Source: Shewanella psychrotolerans (GTDB lineage: Bacteria > Pseudomonadota > Gammaproteobacteria > Enterobacterales > Shewanellaceae). From it: a DNA stretch of 64,000 nt. Position 1 is the first letter of the stretch. Every line of letters begins with the position of its first letter. The stretch is from positions 1,984,001 through 2,048,000 of the forward strand of contig NZ_CP080419.1 of NCBI RefSeq assembly GCF_019457595.1, written 5' to 3'. This document shows, piece after piece, positions 1 to 8,132 of the stretch. The position numbers and the translations under genes are program-made. Under the pieces are notes generated by a model. The model saw only the letters and a list, made by a program, of their open reading frames with translations, did not search any database and was not told the origin of the DNA.

Positions 1-269
1 AGATGGTTAATACCACTGAATATGGTGTCTTTTCTCACCTGCCCTTGACTAGTCATAACAGTAATGGGATAGAGGTTAGCGGGGAACAACAAGATTGCAG
101 CTGTGATCAGTAGTGCCCAACTTTTTTGTATGCTGCTGTGATCTCGGCTGGTGACGGCTTGTCCACATCGAGAGCAGATCGTTTGCTGTGTTTGACATAA
201 ATTGGTGCAAGTCGGGCAGCAGGTAAGCCCGAGTCGCTGCCCTTGAACTGAGGTGTTACTGGTACTCAT
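1..269 (-). CDS. PqiA/LetA-family inner-membrane protein, second half (partial, runs off left edge)
   Basis: A leftward frame opens with ATG at 269 and is still open at base 1, so about 89 codons are visible. It begins with two cysteine pairs (C18-P-T-C21 and C32-S-R-C35) that would form a zinc ribbon. A hydrophobic segment with the FPANLYP signature of PqiA-type membrane domains follows. Its start overlaps the end of the preceding PqiA-like gene by 14 bases, so the two are translationally coupled. In E. coli the PqiA/YebS (LetA) proteins carry two such domains in one chain and work with an MCE protein (YebT/LetB) in phospholipid movement across the envelope. I infer this gene supplies the second domain. 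The MCE partner would lie left of the window and is not seen. Confidence 0.8.
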   Translation of the reverse strand, partial: MSTSNTSVQGQRLGLTCCPTCTNLCQTQQTICSRCGQAVTSRDHSSIQKSWALLITAAILLFPANLYPITVMTSQGQVRKDTIFSGINH

Positions 270-888
270 CAAGAACGCTCCACATATGTTCTATGTCATA
301 TTCTCTCTGCAAAAAAATGACTACGATAAATAACATCGTAAAGCAAAAGGTACCAATGCCGAAGTAAAGATCCGTATAATCAGAGAGTTGAAATACAGAA
401 ACGAAGATACTGATCATATAAATTTCTAACATGCTCAGCTGACTTATCAGCTTGTGTTGACATAAAAACCCCTTATAAATCTTACGAAAAAAAGGATTAT
501 GTAACTGATATTTTACAATAAGAACTTGGAACAATACCGATAGGATCAGCAGACCTGGTGCTATTACCGCTGCCGTTAATACTGCAATAGCCACCACCCA
601 ATATCCTTGATCTGCCACAGACATTGCCCCACCAAAGATGGTCGTTGTTCTGATACTGCCAAGAAAGTGAAGTTCGAGCACGGGGAAAAAATTTGCTGGA
701 AAATAGAGTGCTAGCGCCGCTAGGCATAAAGCAAGCATACCGTTAATTGAACAATATGGTGTGTCATAGAGGTAGCTGTTGCAACGAGGACATAAGGCAC
801 GAACTCCCGATGGGAGCGCGCGCTTTCTGACGACCAAATCGCAGGAACGACAAAGGACGATACTCTTATCTAACACGTCTCTATCCAT
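256..888 (-). CDS. PqiA/LetA-family inner-membrane protein, first half
   Basis: A 210-residue protein with an N-terminal zinc-ribbon-like pair of motifs (C13-R-S-C16, C33-P-R-C36) and about four hydrophobic segments. The first contains the FPANFFP signature of the paraquat-inducible protein A family near residues 60-70. E. coli YebS/LetA is roughly twice this length and has two copies of the ribbon-plus-membrane unit. Here the second copy is a separate gene overlapping the stop by 14 bases. Nearby msrC (yebR), proQ and prc match the yebS-yebT neighbourhood in enterics, so a LetA role with a LetB-like MCE protein is the best guess. PqiA itself is the alternative. Confidence 0.8.
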   Translation of the reverse strand: MDRDVLDKSIVLCRSCDLVVRKRALPSGVRALCPRCNSYLYDTPYCSINGMLALCLAALALYFPANFFPVLELHFLGSIRTTTIFGGAMSVADQGYWVVAIAVLTAAVIAPGLLILSVLFQVLIVKYQLHNPFFRKIYKGFLCQHKLISQLSMLEIYMISIFVSVFQLSDYTDLYFGIGTFCFTMLFIVVIFLQREYDIEHMWSVLDEYQ

Positions 889-1107
889 AATGCGTTTTGA
901 TATATTCCTATCATTGAGGGTCGTTATGAGAAAGACACTTTATTGATATAGACCAGTAATCTGCTGATGTTAACGTATTACTATGATGCTGTTGGACATA
1001 AATTTTATCGCCTTGGGCATACAGAGTCTAACTATTTATATAGCATAAGATTCTATCAGATAAATTTGAACACTTGCATAAGAACTTATAATTGTGAGAT
1101 TCTACAA

Positions 1108-1123
1108 CTGTATATAAAAACAG
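1108..1123 (+). promoter_or_regulatory. LexA (SOS) box upstream of yebG
   Basis: CTGTATATAAAAACAG matches the LexA consensus CTG-N10-CAG, with an AT-rich alternating core. It ends 13 bases before the ATG at 1137. E. coli yebG is a LexA-repressed gene, so the placement is expected. A LexA dimer here would cover the promoter or initiation region. The box abuts an upstream in-frame GTG at 1125, which argues against that codon being the start. Confidence 0.88.
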
Positions 1124-1136
1124 TGTGAGGGTAGGC

Positions 1137-1421
1137 ATGGCAGTAATAACTAAATTTGTCGTTGTCAGAGAAGGGGTTGAGAAGATGACATTCACATCTA
1201 AGAAGGAGGCTGACGCCTACGATAAGATGCTCGATATCGCGGACAATCTTCTTCCTTTTATCGAGCAATCAGCTTTAGGGCTTGATGACAGCGCGACAGA
1301 GAAACTTTGTTTCTATTTGGCTGAAAATAAGGATCAACTTATGGGCTTGCTAAAAGGTGGGGTAGCACCAAAGTCAGCACCAACCAAGAAAGCGGCTAAA
1401 AAGCCAGAATCTAAAACGTAA
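1137..1421 (+). CDS. yebG: YebG family SOS-inducible protein
   Basis: A 94-residue protein whose N-terminal part is nearly identical to E. coli YebG over the VVVREG.EKM.FTSKKEADAYDKMLD stretch (residues 8-33 here). The C-terminal tail is lysine- and alanine-rich and variable in the family. YebG is a small DNA-damage-inducible protein of unclear biochemical role. The ATG at 1137 gives MAVITKF, matching the family start MAV; the GTG at 1125 would add four residues and touches the LexA box. The msrC gene begins 19 bases downstream on the same strand, so the two may be co-transcribed. Confidence 0.92.
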   Translation: MAVITKFVVVREGVEKMTFTSKKEADAYDKMLDIADNLLPFIEQSALGLDDSATEKLCFYLAENKDQLMGLLKGGVAPKSAPTKKAAKKPESKT

Positions 1422-1440
1422 AAATAGTTAGGAAAATTTT

Positions 1441-1899
1441 ATGACATCTGTGTGTTACGACACCTTAGTGAGACAAACCGAAGCGCTATTTGCTGGAGAA
1501 GATAATCTTATTGCCGCCATGGCTAACTTTTCTGCCTTGATTAATGATCATCTCGATGATCTCAATTGGGTTGGTTTTTATCTTGTCGAAGGCGAACAGT
1601 TAATTCTAGGTCCTTTTCAAGGGAAAGTTGCCTGTACTCGAATTCCGATGGGAAAGGGGGTTTGTGGCACTGCAGCGCAAACTAATTCTACACAGCGAGT
1701 AGCAGATGTTCATCAATTTGAAGGGCATATCGCCTGTGATTCGGCGAGTAACTCCGAAATTGTCATCCCGATGCGATGTAATGGAGAGGTTATAGCTGTA
1801 TTGGATATTGATAGCCCTTCGTTATCAAGATTCGACGAAGCCGATCAAATTGGCCTAGAGTTGGTCCTTAAAAGCTTGGAAAATGCTTTATTTGCTTAA
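1441..1899 (+). CDS. msrC: Free methionine-(R)-sulfoxide reductase, GAF domain
   Basis: A 152-residue single GAF-domain protein. It keeps the three redox cysteines of fRMsr at residues 65, 75 and 99. Their spacing (10 and 24 residues) is that of E. coli MsrC (C84, C94, C118). The enzyme reduces free L-methionine-(R)-sulfoxide with thioredoxin as electron donor. Other family marks are NWVGFYL near residue 42 and VLDIDSP near 120. It follows yebG closely and precedes proQ, as in the enteric yebR-proQ neighbourhood. Confidence 0.93.
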   Translation: MTSVCYDTLVRQTEALFAGEDNLIAAMANFSALINDHLDDLNWVGFYLVEGEQLILGPFQGKVACTRIPMGKGVCGTAAQTNSTQRVADVHQFEGHIACDSASNSEIVIPMRCNGEVIAVLDIDSPSLSRFDEADQIGLELVLKSLENALFA

Positions 1900-2180
1900 A
1901 CTACAACCAATTTTGCACAATTGATGGTCGCAATCGTCTCAGGCACGCTTATAATAGGCCGCTCGACGAACATAAAAATGCCCAGTTACATTTCATTAGT
2001 TGAAATGAATGCTTGGCGTTTGTTAAATGTAATTGATAAGGTATGTTGGATTGTGCTGAAGAGATGGTTAGTATCCTATAAAGAAATAGCCTCTTAATTT
2101 AAGTCTAACAAATATGAACGACACGCCTACCAACACTGTTTTGGTTTGGTGATAGTCCCTTTTAAACTGTGGAAGTAATG

Positions 2181-2822
2181 ATGGAATCAACAGAAAAGTT
2201 GACCGACACCAACGCTATTCTTGCGTATTTATATGAAACATTTCCTTTGTGCTTTATTGCTGAAGGTGAAACTAAACCTCTTAAAATTGGATTGTTTCAA
2301 GACTTGGCTGACAGGTTAGCTGATGATTCTAAAGTCAGTAAAACTCAATTGAGAATTGCCTTACGTCGTTATACGAGCAGCTGGCGTTATCTTAAAGGTG
2401 TAAAAGCTGGCGCACAGCGTGTAGACCTTGACGGTAATGAGTGTGGTGAACTTGAGCAAGAGCATATCGACCATGCACAAGCTACACTAAAAGATAGTCA
2501 AGAAAAGGCCAAGGCTAAACGTGTTGCAAAAGCGGCGGCCAGTAAAGGTGAAAACTCTGCGCCTAAGGCAGAGAAAAAACCATTTAAGAAACCTGCTCCG
2601 AAACGTAAGTCTGCTGCGGTAAAAACCGCTAAGCCAGAGACTGTCGTTGAAAATTTAGTACCCGCAGTGTTGACGGAGCTGAAACAAAATCAGCGCGTCA
2701 ATGTCAAACTAGGTAAATCACCCGTTGCGGGTGTGGTATTGGACATCAAAAAAGAAGATGTGCAAGTACAGTTAGATTCAGGATTGACCATTAAAGTTAA
2801 GATTGAACACATCCTGTTATAG
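2181..2822 (+). CDS. proQ: RNA chaperone ProQ
   Basis: A 213-residue ProQ. The N-terminal ProQ/FinO RNA-binding domain (about residues 5-120) includes ETFPLCF, LKIGLFQDL and the basic LRRYTSSWRYL helix. A long Lys/Ala/Pro-rich linker follows (about 110-160), then a small Tudor-like C-terminal domain ending KIEHILL. ProQ is a global sRNA- and 3'UTR-binding chaperone. GTG at 2169 and ATG at 2178 are alternative in-frame starts. GGAAG at 2171-2175 lies 5 bases before the ATG at 2181, and MESTEKL is the usual Shewanella-type N-terminus, so 2181 is chosen. The gap to prc is 30 bases, so the two are likely an operon. Confidence 0.93.
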   Translation: MESTEKLTDTNAILAYLYETFPLCFIAEGETKPLKIGLFQDLADRLADDSKVSKTQLRIALRRYTSSWRYLKGVKAGAQRVDLDGNECGELEQEHIDHAQATLKDSQEKAKAKRVAKAAASKGENSAPKAEKKPFKKPAPKRKSAAVKTAKPETVVENLVPAVLTELKQNQRVNVKLGKSPVAGVVLDIKKEDVQVQLDSGLTIKVKIEHILL

Positions 2823-2852
2823 CTGTCTCATTGTGAAAGGAGTAACTTGTTG

Positions 2853-4898
2853 ATGCGAAAACTAACTCTGGCTGTTTCAATTGCCAGCATTTTTGTAGGA
2901 TTCTCGGCTTGGGCATTGACGCCTACAATTCCATCGAGCGAGTTGCCCTCACTAACTCAAGAGCCACAACATAAAGTGGCGAGCAAGCGAGTGACAGGTT
3001 TGTTCACTCGCGCTCATTATCATCGTTTTGAGCTTGATGATGCATTTTCCCAGCAGGTGTTTAACCGATATTTAAAGCAACTCGATTACCGTCGTAACGT
3101 AATGCTCCAGCGCGATATCGACGGTTTTAAAGTTTATTCAACTCAATTTGATGACATGCTTAAAAGTGGCGATTTGACTGCGGCTTATAAGATGTTTGAG
3201 CTTGTTCAACAACGCCGTTATGACCGTTTTGCCTACGCGCTATCTTTGCTTGATAAAGAAATTGATTTCACTGTTGCTGGCGATAGTTATCAATATGATC
3301 GTGATGATGCCGCTTGGCCAAAAGATGAAGCTGAACTCAATGAACTTTGGCGTCAACGGGTTAAATATGATGCGCTGAATCTTAAGCTTACGGGAAAAAA
3401 TTGGGACGAAATTGTTGAGGTGCTTGAAAAGCGCTACAATAACGCCATAAAACGTCTGAGCCAAACTAAGAGCGAAGATGTGTTCCAAGGTGTGATGAAT
3501 GCTTTTGCGCGTACCGTCGAACCCCATACCAGTTATCTATCTCCTCGCAACGCTGAACGTTTCCAAATGGAAATGAACCTGAGTCTTGAAGGTATTGGTG
3601 CAGTGTTGCAGATGGACGATGACTATACTGTGATTAAGAGTTTGGTTGCCGGTGGACCCGCTGCGGGTAGTGAAAAGCTTGCACCAGAAGATCGTATTGT
3701 TGGTGTTGGCCAAGAAGGCGAAGAGATCGTCGATGTGATTGGCTGGCGACTTGACGATGTTGTTGAGTTAATCAAAGGACCTAAAGGCAGTAAGGTTGTA
3801 TTGCAGATCCTACCTAAGAAAGGCGGTTCGGCAGCTAAACCCACTAATGTGACCATTGTTCGCGATAAGATTCGTCTTGAAGACCGTGCAGCCACATCAG
3901 AAGTGATTGAGCCTAAAACTGGGGATTATGCTGGACGTAAAGTCGGCGTGATCAAAGTGCCTGGTTTTTACATGAACCTTTCTCAAGATGTTTCAAAAGA
4001 GTTAGCTAAACTCAATGAAGCAAAAGTTGAGGGTGTCGTGATCGATCTTCGCGGTAATGGCGGTGGTGCATTAACTGAAGCAACATTACTTACGGGCTTA
4101 TTTATCGAACAAGGCCCAGTCGTTCAAATTCGTGATGCTAATGGAAAGGTCTCTCAAAACAGAGATAATGATGGTCGAGTATCTTATGCTGGTCCATTAA
4201 CGGTAATGGTTGACCGTTATAGTGCGTCTGCTTCTGAGATCTTTGCTGCAGCCCTGCAGGATTATGATCGTGCCCTTATCGTCGGTGAATCGACTTTCGG
4301 TAAAGGAACAGTTCAGCAGCACAAGAGTTTAGGTCGAATCTACGATATGTACGATAAGCCTATCGGACATGTGCAATATACCATTGCAAAGTTTTACCGT
4401 ATTAACGGTGGTAGCACTCAGCTTAAAGGGGTCACCCCAGATATTCCATTCCCAAGTGCGCTTGAACCTGGTGAATATGGTGAAGCCGAAGAAGATAACG
4501 CATTGCCGTGGGACAAAGTACCTGTTGCACAATATGGCACTCTGGGTGATATCAATCCAAACTTAATTACTAATTTGGATAAGCGCCATCAACAGCGGAT
4601 TAAAAAAGACGTTGAGTTTGGTTATATCTACCAAGATATCGCTGAATTTAAGAAGAGCCATAAAGAAAAAAGTGTCTCTTTAGTTGAGAAAGAGCGTATT
4701 GAAGAACGCGAGAGCAATGACCATAAGCAGTTAGCACGTCTAAATGAGCGTCGCGCAGTCGATGGTTTAGCACCATTGGCTACGCTCGATGATGCAGACG
4801 TGGACGTTAAAGCGCCAGATGCATTCTTAGATGAAACAGTCTATATCACCCTTGATATGGTCGATATGGACAAAATGGCAAAAAATCAGGTTAATTAG
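2853..4898 (+). CDS. prc: Carboxy-terminal (tail-specific) processing protease Prc
   Basis: A 681-residue periplasmic S41 protease. A signal peptide covers about residues 1-22 (ending SAWA), then come an N-terminal helical domain, a PDZ domain near residues 240-335 (SLEGIGAVLQ...) and the S41 catalytic core. The Ser-Lys dyad is visible: S459 in the SASASEIFAAALQDY motif and K484 in STFGKGTVQ, 25 residues apart as in E. coli Prc (S430/K455 of the mature chain). Prc degrades or trims periplasmic proteins with nonpolar C-termini, including cell-wall hydrolase regulators. AAAGGAG at 2836-2842 supports ATG 2853 over the upstream TTG codons. Confidence 0.95.
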   Translation: MRKLTLAVSIASIFVGFSAWALTPTIPSSELPSLTQEPQHKVASKRVTGLFTRAHYHRFELDDAFSQQVFNRYLKQLDYRRNVMLQRDIDGFKVYSTQFDDMLKSGDLTAAYKMFELVQQRRYDRFAYALSLLDKEIDFTVAGDSYQYDRDDAAWPKDEAELNELWRQRVKYDALNLKLTGKNWDEIVEVLEKRYNNAIKRLSQTKSEDVFQGVMNAFARTVEPHTSYLSPRNAERFQMEMNLSLEGIGAVLQMDDDYTVIKSLVAGGPAAGSEKLAPEDRIVGVGQEGEEIVDVIGWRLDDVVELIKGPKGSKVVLQILPKKGGSAAKPTNVTIVRDKIRLEDRAATSEVIEPKTGDYAGRKVGVIKVPGFYMNLSQDVSKELAKLNEAKVEGVVIDLRGNGGGALTEATLLTGLFIEQGPVVQIRDANGKVSQNRDNDGRVSYAGPLTVMVDRYSASASEIFAAALQDYDRALIVGESTFGKGTVQQHKSLGRIYDMYDKPIGHVQYTIAKFYRINGGSTQLKGVTPDIPFPSALEPGEYGEAEEDNALPWDKVPVAQYGTLGDINPNLITNLDKRHQQRIKKDVEFGYIYQDIAEFKKSHKEKSVSLVEKERIEERESNDHKQLARLNERRAVDGLAPLATLDDADVDVKAPDAFLDETVYITLDMVDMDKMAKNQVN

Positions 4899-4913
4899 CC
4901 GATATCAGTCATC

Positions 4914-4944
4914 AAAAAAACGCGCTATTGGCGCGTTTTTTTTA
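4914..4944 (+). terminator. Rho-independent terminator after prc
   Basis: The inverted repeat CGCGC-(TATTG)-GCGCG is preceded by seven A and followed by eight T, a classic intrinsic terminator between prc and pepN. The A-run lets it work in both directions, though no leftward gene needs it. Confidence 0.85.
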
Positions 4945-4974
4945 TCAAATTTACACCGATTAAGAGGAACTGTG

Positions 4975-7536
4975 ATGACACAAGTTCAAGCGAAATTCTT
5001 AAAGGACTACAGAAGTCCTGACTACACAATTACTCATGTTGCCCTTGATTTTTCCCTTGCGGGTTCAGGCACTAAAGTGACAGCAACCAGTAAAGTTCGT
5101 CGGCTTAATGAAAGTGCATCAACCTTAGTGTTAGATGGCGACGATCTTAATCTCGAGTCGCTCACCGTTGATGGTGAGGCTTATCAATATGATATTAAAG
5201 CGGGGCAGTTAATCCTTAACGATCTTGGTGAAGAGTTTGAACTTTGTATTGTTACTTTGCTCGACCCTGAAGTTAATCAGGCGCTTGAAGGTTTGTATAT
5301 GTCGGATGGCGCCTATTGTACTCAATGCGAAGCAGAGGGGTTTAGACGCATTACCTATTTCCTCGATAGGCCCGATGTACTTGCCACTTATGATGTGCGT
5401 GTTGAAGCTGATAAAGCGGCATTTCCTTATCTGCTCAGTAATGGCAACAAAATTGATGCAGGAGAGCTTGAAAGTGGCCGTCATTTTGTCTCTTGGCAAG
5501 ATCCATTTCCAAAGCCTGCGTATTTGTTTGCATTAGTTGCGGGAGATTTTGACTTACTAAGTGATAGCTTTACCACCAAAAGTGGCCGAGAAGTTGCTTT
5601 GCAAGTTTTTGTCGATAAAGGCAATTTACATAAAGCAGGCCATGCCATGGCATCACTGAAAAAGTCGATGCTTTGGGATGAACAGCGTTTCAACCTAGAA
5701 TACGATCTTGATATCTATATGATTGTTGCAGTTGATTTTTTCAACATGGGCGCTATGGAAAATAAAGGCTTAAATGTTTTTAATACTAAATACGTTTTGG
5801 CTGATACTGCCTCTGCAACTGACGATGATTATCATGGTATTGAATCCGTTGTTGGTCACGAGTATTTTCATAACTGGACGGGTAATCGTGTTACTTGCCG
5901 TGATTGGTTTCAATTGAGCTTGAAAGAGGGCTTAACGGTATTTCGCGATCAGGAGTTCAGTTCAGATGTTGGGTCGCGGGCCGTAAACCGCATTCATGCA
6001 ATCAAAGTAATTAAGAACCAACAGTTTGCTGAAGACAGTGGCCCTATGGCTCATGCGATCCGTCCTGAGTCTGTTATCGAAATGAATAATTTCTATACTG
6101 TCACCGTATATAACAAAGGCGCTGAAGTGATCCGCATGATGCATACCTTATTGGGAGAGGCGGGTTTCCAAGCTGGTATGAAATGCTATTTTGAGCGTCA
6201 TGATGGCCAAGCGGTCACTTGTGATGATTTTGTGGCTGCGATGGAGGATGCCAGTGGCGTCGACCTGACACTGTTTAGGCGCTGGTATAGTCAGTCTGGT
6301 ACGCCGCAAGTGACGGTTGAAGAAGACTATAATCACGCGCTTAATCAGTATCGTCTGCACATTTCCCAGCATACATCACCAACCGCTGAGCAGGCTGAAA
6401 AATTGCCGCTGCATATTCCATTTGATATTGAGTTACTCAGCGCTGACGGTCAACCTTTACTCAGTCGCGTACTGGATGTAACTAAAGATAAGCAAACCTT
6501 TGTCTTTGATGGTATTGAGGCCAAGCCGATACCATCGTTATTACAAAACTTCTCCGCGCCAGTGAAACTCATTTTCGAGTACAGGATTGAGCAGCTACTT
6601 CACCTTATTCGTTTTGCGACTAGTGAAGTTGCGAAATGGGAAGCCTCGGTGACCATGTTCAGTCAAGCAGTGTGGCAAAACGTTGGTTATCTGCATACTA
6701 ATACTGCTATGCATATAGATAGTCGTATAACTGACGCAATAAAAGGTTTGTTGTTAGACGAATCGCTCGATCGGTCATTATTGGCGGAGATCCTTAATTT
6801 CCCGAACGTGGCAACCTTGATTGAGCAAGAAAATGACGTCGACCTAGATGCATTGATCACTGCTAGGGCTTTTGTGGTTGAAGAGATCGCTAGTGGCTGT
6901 GAAGATGAGCTGGTTGCGCGCTATAGAGAGCTGGCGCAATTAGATGATGCAGGTGCTAGATCACTGAAAAATGTATCACTGAAGCTGTTGTTAACATTAT
7001 CCGACCAATACCAAGGCTATGCTAAAGCTCAGTATGATAGTGCAACCAATATGACCGATAGTTTGGGTGCTTTGTCCGCGCTTAATGGTGAAGATGGTGA
7101 GTTAAGGCAAGCTTTGCTGGACGATTTTCAACAACGCTGGCTGGATACGCCTCTGGTGATGGACAAATGGCTAACATTGCAAGCGACATGCCCGGGAGAG
7201 GATCGTATTGCCGCTATTATGGCGTTATGCGATCATCCAGCATTTAGCTTCTCTAATCCTAATCGTGTTCGTTCGTTATTTGGCGCATTTTCAGCGGCAA
7301 ATATTGAAGTTTTTCATCGCAATGATGGCGCCGGGTATAAGTTGCTAACCGATGTAATTATTAAGCTTAACACTCTTAATCCTCAAGTTGCTGCGCGGAT
7401 CATTACACCATTAATTTTGTTTAAAAAGTTTGATAAATCGAGACAAGAATTGATGAAGGCTTCCCTTGAGTCTATTCTCAATTTACCGGATTTATCGAAA
7501 GATCTTTATGAAAAAGTCACTAAGGCTTTAGCATAA
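4975..7536 (+). CDS. pepN: Aminopeptidase N (M1 family)
   Basis: An 853-residue cytoplasmic zinc aminopeptidase of the bacterial PepN type (E. coli about 870). The substrate-binding GAMEN motif lies just before the zinc site H295-E-Y-F-H299, with the third ligand E318 in LKEGLTVFRDQE. The four-domain M1 layout is complete to the C-terminal helical domain. It removes N-terminal residues from peptides in general protein turnover. GAGGAA lies upstream of ATG 4975; the frame stays open upstream into prc, but that extension crosses a terminator and has no homology value. Confidence 0.95.
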   Translation: MTQVQAKFLKDYRSPDYTITHVALDFSLAGSGTKVTATSKVRRLNESASTLVLDGDDLNLESLTVDGEAYQYDIKAGQLILNDLGEEFELCIVTLLDPEVNQALEGLYMSDGAYCTQCEAEGFRRITYFLDRPDVLATYDVRVEADKAAFPYLLSNGNKIDAGELESGRHFVSWQDPFPKPAYLFALVAGDFDLLSDSFTTKSGREVALQVFVDKGNLHKAGHAMASLKKSMLWDEQRFNLEYDLDIYMIVAVDFFNMGAMENKGLNVFNTKYVLADTASATDDDYHGIESVVGHEYFHNWTGNRVTCRDWFQLSLKEGLTVFRDQEFSSDVGSRAVNRIHAIKVIKNQQFAEDSGPMAHAIRPESVIEMNNFYTVTVYNKGAEVIRMMHTLLGEAGFQAGMKCYFERHDGQAVTCDDFVAAMEDASGVDLTLFRRWYSQSGTPQVTVEEDYNHALNQYRLHISQHTSPTAEQAEKLPLHIPFDIELLSADGQPLLSRVLDVTKDKQTFVFDGIEAKPIPSLLQNFSAPVKLIFEYRIEQLLHLIRFATSEVAKWEASVTMFSQAVWQNVGYLHTNTAMHIDSRITDAIKGLLLDESLDRSLLAEILNFPNVATLIEQENDVDLDALITARAFVVEEIASGCEDELVARYRELAQLDDAGARSLKNVSLKLLLTLSDQYQGYAKAQYDSATNMTDSLGALSALNGEDGELRQALLDDFQQRWLDTPLVMDKWLTLQATCPGEDRIAAIMALCDHPAFSFSNPNRVRSLFGAFSAANIEVFHRNDGAGYKLLTDVIIKLNTLNPQVAARIITPLILFKKFDKSRQELMKASLESILNLPDLSKDLYEKVTKALA

Positions 7537-7543
7537 ATGCCAC

Positions 7544-7569
7544 ATGGCGAGGTAAGATTACCTCGCCAT
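7544..7569 (+). terminator. Perfect hairpin after pepN
   Basis: ATGGCGAGGTAA and TTACCTCGCCAT form a perfect 12-bp stem with a 2-base loop, starting 7 bases after the pepN stop. There is no real T-run, so it may act as an mRNA 3' stabiliser or weak terminator. Confidence 0.5.
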
Positions 7570-7593
7570 TAATTCTAATATGTTGATGATATT

Positions 7594-7812
7594 ATGGTTT
7601 ATTTCTTTTCTATTTCTGTCGATTATCGGGATTTTCTCAATTATTACCAAGGGTATGTGGATAAAGTCGAAGTGAAAGAGACTGGGGGCAAGACTCTCTG
7701 GATCCATGCCCGCCACTTTAGACCTTTTTTAACACCATCTGGACTATCTGGTCATTTTAGATTGGAGTTGGACAGTAATGGCAATTTTTATTCTCTTACT
7801 CGTACATTATAA
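7594..7812 (+). CDS. DUF2835 family small protein
   Basis: A 72-residue protein matching the DUF2835 family. It has the typical YF-S-I-S-Y-x-DFL--YYQG--V-V pattern in the N-terminal half, then the conserved ARHFRPFLTP.GL.G.FRL block (residues 39-58). The family is widespread in marine gammaproteobacteria and has no assigned function. It has no signal peptide or membrane segment, so it is probably cytoplasmic. It sits alone between pepN and the DUF1302 cassette, 57 bases after the pepN stop. No ribosome binding site stands out. Confidence 0.8.
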   Translation: MVYFFSISVDYRDFLNYYQGYVDKVEVKETGGKTLWIHARHFRPFLTPSGLSGHFRLELDSNGNFYSLTRTL

Positions 7813-8132
7813 TTAGAGTCAATACTCCAAACGGTTAGTTGCATTCCTATTCGTTCTGCTCTTCAGTCTTCATAAATATAATCACCTGTTTATTATTGGT
7901 TTTTTTTTAAACTTCACCCTTGGTTAATCATTTGTTACAGATAGTTTAAATCGCGCGTTTGAAAATGACGTATTAGTATGACTTAAGTGTACAAATCTCA
8001 AGGTAATTTTCTCTTTTTTCATCTTGCTCATCTACAGTAAATGCTGTAACAATGGTGTTACCTGTACGCTAACAAGATGTTGGCCATCATTCCTATAACA
8101 AAGAATCCAGCAGGTTACGGAGAAGAGCTAAA
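7813..8132 (+). promoter_or_regulatory. Intergenic region upstream of the DUF1302 cassette
   Basis: This 320-base gap holds no gene that I can support. It must carry the promoter for the cassette. A 6-bp inverted repeat GTAACA-ATGG-TGTTAC at 8046-8061 lies 72 bases before the start codon and could be an operator. ACGGAGAAGAG just before ATG 8133 is a good ribosome binding site. Confidence 0.4.

Noticed and set aside
4831..4974. Upstream extension of the pepN frame into prc
   Set aside because: It crosses a strong terminator and has no family similarity; ATG 4975 with a good ribosome site fits PepN length.
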